DNA of 5,556 bases from CBDVBL01 sp965555375 (lineage in GTDB: Bacteria; Zixibacteria; MSB-5A5; UBA10806), in assembly GCA_965555375.1 (NCBI GenBank), contig CBEWDL010000180.1, positions 1 through 5,556 of the forward strand. The letters are read 5' to 3'. Below, piece after piece: positions 1 through 3,899 of the stretch. The notes beneath the pieces were generated by a model. It ran no database searches and was not told the DNA's origin. It saw nothing but the letters and a program-made list of their open reading frames with translations. A program made the translations under genes and the position numbers. Position 1 is the first letter of the stretch. The number at the start of each line of letters is the position of its first letter.

Positions 1-19
1 GGCTTAATAGGAGTAAATT

Positions 20-508
20 ATGAAAAATTCAAAAGAACAAAAACCGATTTTCCTTTACAACTACTTCGGTCACCATGACGTTTGCGGCAAAGATTGTGAG
101 AAGATTGTAGAATTGATAAAACCAGCAAACGCCGTAGTTACAGATGGCGAATTCGAATTCCTTGATATCGAATTATATGATCGCTTCATATTGTCACATC
201 TCGAAAAACTCAAAAAAGAAGCTGAAAACGAGAGCACTTATGCTAAGGCATATGAATATGTATGCGCGGCAGACAACTATATCGATGATAGACGCCGTTT
301 TGTCAGCCTGGTAACCTTGAGTTACGCCGATTGTTGCCCTAACAAGAGAAAGACATTTAAACGAGAATTTGGATTCGCTTCTGCCAATTTAAGTGCCCTT
401 TTCGAACATTTCATTCATGCCCACAACCTTCTATTCGAATCTACGCCAACACCCGCCGATTATCACAATCCAAAGGATTCGACGATAGAAAGTACAGATA
501 CGGATTAA
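20..508 (+). CDS. hypothetical protein, paralogue 1 of a three-gene array
   Basis: A 162-residue soluble protein with no signal peptide or membrane segment that I can see, and not a family I recognise. The ATG start is supported by TAGGAGT seven bases upstream. The core (about residues 42-65, DG...FLDI..Y..FILSHLEKL) and the C-terminal segment HNLLFE (135-140) fall at nearly the same residue numbers as the equivalents in the next two genes (DG 41-42, Y52, L60 and NKLLFK 135-140 in the second; DRLFIE 135-140 in the third). I infer a common origin with heavy divergence. The C-terminus is a polar tail (PKDSTIESTDTD) resembling PKDSPTDSNT of the third protein. It carries five cysteines, including a CxxxC at 22-26, that the other two lack. 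A hairpin follows 14 nt after the stop. Its promoter and any upstream family members lie outside the window. Confidence is high that it is a gene; its function is unknown. Confidence 0.8.
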   Translation: MKNSKEQKPIFLYNYFGHHDVCGKDCEKIVELIKPANAVVTDGEFEFLDIELYDRFILSHLEKLKKEAENESTYAKAYEYVCAADNYIDDRRRFVSLVTLSYADCCPNKRKTFKREFGFASANLSALFEHFIHAHNLLFESTPTPADYHNPKDSTIESTDTD

Positions 509-522
509 AGTAGTGTCAAATC

Positions 523-553
523 CCTCCCGGTCGCTGCTTCCGCGGTGACCGGG
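523..553 (+). repeat. intercistronic hairpin 1 of the CCTCCCGGT family
   Basis: The 5' arm 526-537 (CCCGGTCGCTGC) pairs with 542-553 (GCGGTGACCGGG) over 12 positions, including two G-T wobbles, and closes a four-base TTCC loop. The preceding CCT makes 523-533 an exact copy of the 11-mer CCTCCCGGTCG that begins hairpin 2. No T-run follows (CAAATTAAATG), so it is not a standard intrinsic terminator. It sits 14 nt after the first gene's stop and 30 nt before the next start. Unlike hairpins 2 and 3, its 3' arm lacks the GGGAGG Shine-Dalgarno sequence. Its role is unknown; it could be a processing or stability element in the mRNA. Confidence 0.75.
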
Positions 554-583
554 CAAATTAAATGTGAAAAGATGGAGGAAATC

Positions 584-1063
584 ATGAAAAACATTTTGGA
601 CTACAGAATTCCATTGAACGATTATCTCAAGGCAGTCGGACTTACTGGAGATAAGCGTCGATCCAGGCGAAAAGTGATGAAAGGCTTTGGCTCGATTATT
701 AGCGATGGCAATAAACAGTACCTTTCTCTTACCAAGTACACTTCCGGTAGAATGGAACACCTGGATCGCGTAGGGAAAAACGCCAGAACCTCGGATGATT
801 TTTATGTCTTGGAATTCTATTCGAATACCTCGAGGGATATGCTTTTTGAATGGATATTTCTAACTAAATTGTTCATTGATTCTATTCCCGATTCACAGAA
901 TAGTTTGTCTATTGCTGATTGTCAGCAGGTGTTTGATAAAATTCTGGAGCAACATATTGCCATATCCAGGCATAACGCTTCTGCCAACAAACTTCTATTC
1001 AAGCTTGTCTATTTGACTCCCAGAGAATCAGGTTCACCAAAAAACACAAAGGCTGATAAGTAG
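584..1063 (+). CDS. hypothetical protein, paralogue 2 of a three-gene array
   Basis: A 159-residue soluble protein of unrecognised family. I chose ATG 584 rather than GTG 545 for three reasons. GGAGGAA at 574-580 lies at good spacing from 584. GTG 545 falls inside hairpin 1. The protein then begins MKN like the first gene and aligns with the third without an offset. Against the third protein, identical residues at the same number include D6, L20, Y46, S48, Y52, T53, L60, D61, A67, R68, Y79, R84, L87, E89, W90 and I101. The segment ASANKLLFK (132-140) also shares ASAN with the first protein (120-123). The basic stretch DKRRSRRK (23-30) is specific to this copy. The tail is polar and Lys/Ser-rich. 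It is mostly predicted helical by eye. The function is unknown. Confidence 0.8.
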   Translation: MKNILDYRIPLNDYLKAVGLTGDKRRSRRKVMKGFGSIISDGNKQYLSLTKYTSGRMEHLDRVGKNARTSDDFYVLEFYSNTSRDMLFEWIFLTKLFIDSIPDSQNSLSIADCQQVFDKILEQHIAISRHNASANKLLFKLVYLTPRESGSPKNTKADK

Positions 1064-1072
1064 TCATCAGCC
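1051..1072 (+). other. small inverted repeat spanning the stop codon of paralogue 2
   Basis: GGCTGAT (1051-1057) and ATCAGCC (1066-1072) are perfect seven-base complements around an 8-nt loop that contains the TAG stop (1061-1063). It lies directly upstream of hairpin 2, so two stem-loops could stack in this gap. A seven-base inverted repeat can arise by chance, and nothing similar is seen at the stops of the other two genes. Confidence 0.4.
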
Positions 1073-1075
1073 AAT

Positions 1076-1110
1076 CCTCCCGGTCGTTTTTCTCCATAGC
1101 GGCTGGGAGG
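1076..1110 (+). repeat. intercistronic hairpin 2 of the CCTCCCGGT family
   Basis: CCTCCCGGTCG (1076-1086) pairs with CGGCTGGGAGG (1100-1110) over 11 positions with two G-T wobbles and a 13-nt loop. The 5' arm is identical to that of hairpin 1. The 3' arm runs into GGGAGGTGA (1105-1113), an almost perfect complement to the 3' end of 16S rRNA, so the stem would bury a strong ribosome binding site. A TTG at 1121 lies seven bases after it and is in frame with the third gene; the ATG at 1148 is the alternative start. There is no T-run (TGAAAAATAATT), so termination is unlikely. Confidence 0.75.
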
Positions 1111-1147
1111 TGAAAAATAATTGAAACCTAAGAAAGAGGTAGTTGAA

Positions 1148-1612
1148 ATGAAAGATGAAGGCGATTTCCACGTATCGGTAGAGCAGCATTTTGAAGCCCT
1201 CAGCCTGAACGATAACCAGCGCAGTGCCGCGATGGACATCCTTGCTGACGCGGATGCCCTGGAGGATAAAAATGGCGATACGTACATCTCGGTTCGAGCA
1301 TATACTGATTACATCCTCCCCAGGCTGGATCAACTCGCATCTTCAGCCAGAGAATTCCAATCCTTGGATGATCTGAGAAATTATGAAGCTCTCACTCGAG
1401 GATTCTTGCATGAGTGGGCGATCATCATTGGGAATTCATCTCATCATATAGCTAAGGAGCATAGGTTCGAATCGATCGACGAAACCGCAAAAACGCTTGA
1501 GAGATTGATTGGCGATATGCGGAACATTTTTGAGCACCTGACCGAGGCTGACAGATTATTCATCGAATTCGGTCGGGCTCCAAAGGATAGTCCAACAGAC
1601 AGTAATACGTAG
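1148..1612 (+). CDS. hypothetical protein, paralogue 3 of a three-gene array
   Basis: A soluble protein of about 154 residues, of unrecognised family. Two starts are possible. TTG 1121 has a very strong SD (GGGAGGTGA) that forms the 3' arm of hairpin 2 and gives 163 residues. ATG 1148 has a weaker AGAGGT seven bases upstream. I prefer 1148 because the protein then begins MK(D), like MKN in the other two, and aligns with the second protein position for position (D6, Y52, L60-D61, E89-W90). Notable segments are YISVRAYTDYILPRLDQL (46-63), LHEW (87-90) and FEHLTEADRLFIE (128-140, compare FEHFIHAHNLLFE in the first protein). The tail PKDSPTDSNT resembles that of the first protein. It is acidic overall. 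The start is uncertain; that it is a gene is likely. The function is unknown. Confidence 0.78.
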   Translation: MKDEGDFHVSVEQHFEALSLNDNQRSAAMDILADADALEDKNGDTYISVRAYTDYILPRLDQLASSAREFQSLDDLRNYEALTRGFLHEWAIIIGNSSHHIAKEHRFESIDETAKTLERLIGDMRNIFEHLTEADRLFIEFGRAPKDSPTDSNT

Positions 1613-1635
1613 GGACGTCTGTAGGCGTTCCGAAG

Positions 1636-1675
1636 CCTCCCGGTGGTTTTTTTGGTTAAATTTTCCACCGGGAGG
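1636..1675 (+). repeat. intercistronic hairpin 3 of the CCTCCCGGT family
   Basis: CCTCCCGGTGG (1636-1646) is a perfect 11-bp complement of CCACCGGGAGG (1665-1675), with an 18-nt T-rich loop. Compared with hairpin 2, the tenth pair has changed from C-G to G-C, and two G-T wobbles have become Watson-Crick pairs, so pairing is kept while sequence changes. The 3' arm continues as GGGAGGTGA, a strong Shine-Dalgarno sequence followed by ATGATG at 1683. Only a short TTTT occurs downstream, interrupted from the stem by TGA, so I do not call it a terminator. Confidence 0.8.
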
Positions 1676-1682
1676 TGATTTT

Positions 1683-1700
1683 ATGATGAATTTCGGGTAA
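1683..1700 (+). CDS. possible five-codon leader ORF (MMNFG)
   Basis: ATG ATG AAT TTC GGG TAA begins four bases after the strong SD GGAGGTGA carried on the 3' arm of hairpin 3, and stops 20 bases before the helix-turn-helix gene, which itself has no clear SD. It could be a translated leader controlling the excisionase/integrase genes, or the remnant of a further array gene whose start region survives. TATGAT at 1682-1687 also resembles a -10 box, but I find no good -35. This is a reading of context only; a five-codon ORF is easily accidental. Confidence 0.2.
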   Translation: MMNFG

Positions 1701-1720
1701 AAGAATAATGGAATGTAAAC

Positions 1721-1945
1721 ATGCCACGCCTTCGTCGTAAAACCCCCGACGAATTAATGGAAGAGGCATTCTGGAGCAGACGGGATATAATCCGTCTGTT
1801 CCGGAAGGCTCCGGCCACAATCGATCAGTACATTAATCATCCTGACCCCAGGAAACGTCTGCCTGGATATATGATCAATGGGGAGTTTATGGCTGAGAAG
1901 ACAGCGGTCTTGAAGTTCTTCAGATATAACCCGATGCGAGATTAA
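1721..1945 (+). CDS. small helix-turn-helix protein, probable excisionase / recombination directionality factor
   Basis: A 74-residue protein with a basic N-terminus (PRLRRK) and a winged-helix-type layout. WSRRDIIRLFRKAPATIDQY (residues 18-37) reads as two helices around a turn. A loop (HPDPRKRLPGY) follows, then a short wing (MINGEFMAEKTAVLKFF) typical of MerR/excisionase-like HTH proteins, where the residues after the second helix contact DNA. It is encoded 19 bp upstream of the tyrosine recombinase on the same strand, the usual place for a directionality factor that biases recombination toward excision and may repress the promoter. The start has no convincing Shine-Dalgarno sequence, and an in-frame TAA at 1706 excludes a longer form. 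Expression may depend on the hairpin/micro-ORF leader just upstream. Family assignment is by pattern, not by a named match. Confidence 0.7.
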   Translation: MPRLRRKTPDELMEEAFWSRRDIIRLFRKAPATIDQYINHPDPRKRLPGYMINGEFMAEKTAVLKFFRYNPMRD

Positions 1946-1964
1946 TTCAATAAGGGGCAAACAC

Positions 1965-2978
1965 ATGGCTAAGTTGTATGATAGAAACGGAATCTGGTAT
2001 GTAACATATGCCGTAAATGGACGTAGATTTAAGGTGTCGACCGGAACCTCTGATAAAAAGCTGGCACAAATAAAGCTGAGCGACATCGAACTGAAACTGT
2101 TTAAAGGCGAACTCGGCGTTCCAGAAAAAAAACCTAAACAGGTGACAGTTGCCGAGTTCTTTAGACGTTACATTGATTTTGCCCATAATAATTATGCAGT
2201 CGGAAGTTTCGCTGGTGATCTTTCGCGCATTCGGATCATGCAGGAGTTCTTCGCGCGTAAGGGCGTTAAATATATCGGCGCTATCACCCCAGGTATTTAT
2301 GAAGAGTTTGATTCAACTGTATTGAAGGGGCGTAAGCCAAAAACCAGGAGCAATTATCTGGGTCGCCTTAAGACGATGTTAAACTATGCTGTTTCCTGGG
2401 GATTATTGGAAAGCAATCCGCTCGCCAAGGTAAAGAAGCCGAAGGTGCCCGAAACATATCATTTTTTCAAGAAGGAAGAGGTCGAGACCCTAATTAAAAA
2501 TGCAGGAGAGCCCCTGAGGTTTGGAATCATTATTCTCGTATACACGGGATTAAGGAGGTCCGAGTTGTATAATGTCCGCTGGCGCGATGTGGATTTTAAA
2601 GACAAATCAATTCGGGTCTGGCCCTATGACGAATTTGTCCCCAAAGGAAAAAGAATCAGGACAATTCCACTAAATCCCAAGGTCTTCGAAGCGTTGAAGT
2701 CGCTGAAAGAAAGAAGCGATGGTTCCGAGCCGGTCTATAGACCCTACGAAAATATCCATACGCTTAGAAAGAACTTCAAGAAACTCGTTAAAGGACTCGG
2801 TATGCGTGGTACGCTTCATGATCTCCGGCATACTTTCGCTTCTCACCTGGCAATGGCCGGAGTTCCGATTCCGGTGATCCAAAACTTACTCGGGCATACA
2901 GACATTAGGACCACGATGAAATATGCTCACTTATCACCCGACCAAAACCATATTGCCATAAATAAACTGCCTTATTAG
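1965..2978 (+). CDS. site-specific tyrosine recombinase (integrase)
   Basis: A 337-residue phage/ICE-type integrase of normal length that should catalyse integration and excision of the element. The N-terminal part (about 1-55, IWYVTYAVNGRRFKVSTGTS) fits the arm-binding domain. Residues 60-155 fit the SAM-like core-binding domain, and 165-335 the catalytic domain. The catalytic set looks complete: R197 in TGLRRSEL, Lys in the beta-hairpin PKGKRIRTIPL (227 or 229), H285 and R288 in LHDLRHTF, H311 in LLGHTD, and the nucleophile Y320 in TTMKYAHL. ATG 1965 follows AAGGGG at proper spacing. It lies 19 bp after the HTH gene, so the two are probably cotranscribed. It runs toward the 3' end of tRNA-Asp, with TGGGAC repeats right after its stop, which is the expected layout beside an attachment site. 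It is not an integron integrase: the extra IntI-specific segment is absent. Confidence 0.97.
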   Translation: MAKLYDRNGIWYVTYAVNGRRFKVSTGTSDKKLAQIKLSDIELKLFKGELGVPEKKPKQVTVAEFFRRYIDFAHNNYAVGSFAGDLSRIRIMQEFFARKGVKYIGAITPGIYEEFDSTVLKGRKPKTRSNYLGRLKTMLNYAVSWGLLESNPLAKVKKPKVPETYHFFKKEEVETLIKNAGEPLRFGIIILVYTGLRRSELYNVRWRDVDFKDKSIRVWPYDEFVPKGKRIRTIPLNPKVFEALKSLKERSDGSEPVYRPYENIHTLRKNFKKLVKGLGMRGTLHDLRHTFASHLAMAGVPIPVIQNLLGHTDIRTTMKYAHLSPDQNHIAINKLPY

Positions 2979-3035
2979 TGGGACTAATTTGGGACATTTT
3001 GGGCCCAAAGTGGGACTTATTTGGGACTAAAATGG
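2979..3035. repeat. helically phased TGGGAC repeats, candidate integrase arm-type sites
   Basis: TGGGAC occurs at 2979, 2990, 3011 and 3022, with a degenerate copy (TGGGCC) at 3000 and a weaker TGGTTG at 3033. The steps are 11, 10, 11, 11 and 11 bp, about one DNA turn each. The middle copy sits in the perfect 12-bp palindrome TTTGGGCCCAAA (2998-3009). The array starts at the base after the integrase stop codon and lies between the gene and the tRNA. Short direct repeats here fit arm-type sites for the integrase N-terminal domain or sites for the directionality factor; this is inferred from position and spacing. Confidence 0.65.
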
Positions 3036-3095
3036 TTGTAAGTTATGGATATTTATTCAAGGTTATAGCCAACCCCCTAACAACGTAAACCCATG

Positions 3096-3140
3096 AAAAA
3101 CAAAGGCTTCCGCTTGTCTTTCAACGATTTGCGGAAGCCT
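3096..3140 (-). terminator. intrinsic terminator of the tRNA transcript
   Basis: On the minus strand AGGCTTCCGC (3140-3131) pairs perfectly with GCGGAAGCCT (3113-3104) around a 17-nt loop, followed by TTTGTTTTT (3103-3095 region). This is a textbook Rho-independent terminator. It begins ten bases beyond the 3' end of tRNA-Asp and would stop readthrough from the tRNA genes into the integrase region. If integration occurred in the tRNA 3' end, this terminator was brought in by the element. Confidence 0.9.
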
Positions 3141-3149
3141 AGATCAAAG

Positions 3150-3180
3150 CGGGGCCGAAGAGACTCGAACTCTCGACCTC
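3150..3180. other. inferred attachment site in the 3' end of tRNA-Asp
   Basis: The tRNA T-arm and acceptor 3' strand lie between the chromosomal side (tRNA-Val, membrane protein, sugar transferase) and the integrase side with its phased repeats. tRNA 3' ends are the commonest targets of this recombinase class. The matching direct repeat at the other end of the element is not in this window, so the exact core cannot be fixed. The pseudo-copies at 3225-3384 break off inside the T-loop (GTTC), which may mark the crossover region. Confidence 0.5.
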
Positions 3181-3224
3181 CTGCGTGACAGGCAGGCGTT
3201 CTAACCAAACTGAACTACGACCCC
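3150..3224 (-). tRNA. tRNA-Asp (anticodon GTC)
   Basis: Read on the minus strand, the acceptor arms GGGGTCG and CGGCCCC pair fully (one T-G wobble). The anticodon stem CCTGC/GCAGG holds the loop CTGTCAC with anticodon GTC. The T-arm GAGAG/CTCTT holds TTCGAGT, and the discriminator is G (complement of 3150), as expected for Asp. CCA is not encoded (GCTTTG follows). The 3' end points at the integrase, so this is the probable integration target, with the gene kept intact. The region upstream (3225-3384) carries two truncated tandem copies of it. Confidence 0.97.
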
Positions 3225-3384
3225 ATTTATTTATTAAAGAACTCTCGATCTTCTCCCGGCACTATGTGGCGGGGGACGTTCTAACCAAACTGAACTACGA
3301 CCCCATTTATTTATTAAAGAACTCTCGACCTTCTCCCGGCACTATGTGGCAGGGGGCGTTCTAACCAAACTGAACTACGACCCC
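3225..3384 (-). repeat. two 80-bp tandem units with truncated tRNA-Asp pseudo-copies
   Basis: Units 3225-3304 and 3305-3384 differ at only three positions (3249/3329, 3271/3351, 3276/3356). On the minus strand each begins with the first 28 bases of tRNA-Asp unchanged (acceptor 5' strand plus D-arm). An enlarged, GC-rich replacement of the anticodon arm follows, with CACATAGTG between CCCCCG/CCCCCTG and CGGGAG. Then comes the variable and T-arm start GGTCGAGAGTTC, and an AT-rich spacer (TTTAATAAATAAAT) replaces the tRNA 3' end. No acceptor 3' strand exists, so these cannot fold as tRNAs. Counting the real gene's 5' half, the tRNA start occurs three times at exact 80-bp steps (3224, 3304, 3384). 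Confidence 0.9.
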
Positions 3385-3411
3385 GTGCAAAAAGCTATTC
3401 TACTTTCAATC

Positions 3412-3486
3412 TGGGCAGTGCTGGAGTCGAACCAGCGACCTTCTGCGTGTAAGGCAGACGCTCTAACCAAGCTGAGCTAACTGCCC
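3412..3486 (-). tRNA. tRNA-Val (anticodon TAC)
   Basis: On the minus strand GGGCAGT and ACTGCCC form a perfect acceptor stem. The anticodon arm is CTGC-CTTACAC-GCAG with anticodon TAC (Val). The T-arm is GCTGG-TTCGACT-CCAGC and the discriminator is A. CCA is not encoded (GATTG follows). Its first ten bases are also the last codons (Gly, Ser, stop) of the small membrane protein gene upstream. It is probably transcribed together with that gene and tRNA-Asp, ending at the terminator at 3096-3140. Confidence 0.97.
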
Positions 3487-3752
3487 TGCTTGTCACCCTT
3501 TCTATCGGCAGCGCCACCGCCACCGGCAAGCGATTCTTTTTTCTTTTTCCGATCCGGCAGGAGAATCCCCAGGGGAATCGCAACACAGTATCCTAAGACC
3601 AGCAGGATCGGAGATATGGTGATATCGCCGGCGCCCAGGAAGATAAAACCCACAATCACCAGAAACAGGCCGATCCCCAGGACGATGTAGTTTGTCCGGC
3701 CGAAATCGATTCCCACCTTGGCTGGGCTTTTAGTTTTCGCCGATGGTGCCAA
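3477..3752 (-). CDS. small two-helix membrane protein, function unknown
   Basis: A 91-residue protein with a short basic, soluble N-terminus (APSAKTKSPAK) and FGRTNY (18-23). Two hydrophobic helices follow (about 23-41 and 46-66) with GAGDITISP between them, then a charged, Gly-rich tail (DRKKKKESLAGGGGAADRK). The layout recalls DUF3098-like small membrane proteins, FGxxNY followed by two helices separated by an ITL/ISPILL turn; that resemblance is from memory. The start is TTG at 3752 with GGGGAGT about ten bases upstream, and no ATG is available. The stop codon and the two preceding codons lie inside the 5' end of tRNA-Val, a 10-nt overlap on the same strand. RNase P processing of the tRNA would therefore cut the mRNA within the reading frame. 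It looks like a real gene. Confidence 0.75.
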   Translation of the reverse strand: MAPSAKTKSPAKVGIDFGRTNYIVLGIGLFLVIVGFIFLGAGDITISPILLVLGYCVAIPLGILLPDRKKKKESLAGGGGAADRKGDKQGS

Positions 3753-3833
3753 AATCTCTTATACTCCCCGGGCAAAAAAATGCGCCCGCCTCATGCCGGT
3801 TTCCCGCAATGCCTCCCGGCTCAACAACCAATT

Positions 3834-3861
3834 AAGTTAAATCAAAACACCTTAAAGTCAA
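3834..3861 (-). promoter_or_regulatory. possible sigma70-type promoter for the membrane protein/tRNA transcript
   Basis: On the minus strand TTGACT (3861-3856) is followed after 16 bases by TAACTT (3839-3834), inside an AT-rich stretch of an otherwise GC-richer gap. It would start transcription about 75 bases before the TTG of the small membrane protein and could serve that gene and both tRNAs. The -35 is good and the -10 is mediocre. Confidence 0.35.
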
Positions 3862-3899
3862 GAACAATCTAAAGGAGACAATCATTAGCCGCTCTAACG

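Noticed and set aside
523..1675. Hairpins as integron attC sites in a gene-cassette array
   Set aside because: No GTTRRRY / RYYYAAC core sites or paired inner boxes, stems are short, and the recombinase lacks the IntI-specific segment and lies downstream of the array in the same direction.
523..1675. Hairpins as ordinary Rho-independent terminators
   Set aside because: None is followed by a T-run on either strand; hairpin 3 has only TGATTTTATG.
523..1675. CRISPR-like or type III toxin-antitoxin RNA repeats
   Set aside because: Three copies over 500 bp apart, with protein genes between; no spacer-sized array and no tandem short RNA repeats upstream of a toxin gene.
431..2186. Minus-strand open frames across the paralogue array and the recombination module
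   Set aside because: They lie opposite genes with good starts or clear domains, cross the gene boundaries, and have no convincing ribosome binding sites.
3225..3384. Two extra functional tRNA-Asp genes
   Set aside because: Both lack the acceptor 3' strand and a normal anticodon arm, so no cloverleaf can form.
3811..3818. Another CCTCCCGG hairpin of the array family in the host region
   Set aside because: The octamer is present, but only a five-base stem can be drawn around it, and it lies in an unrelated context; likely chance.
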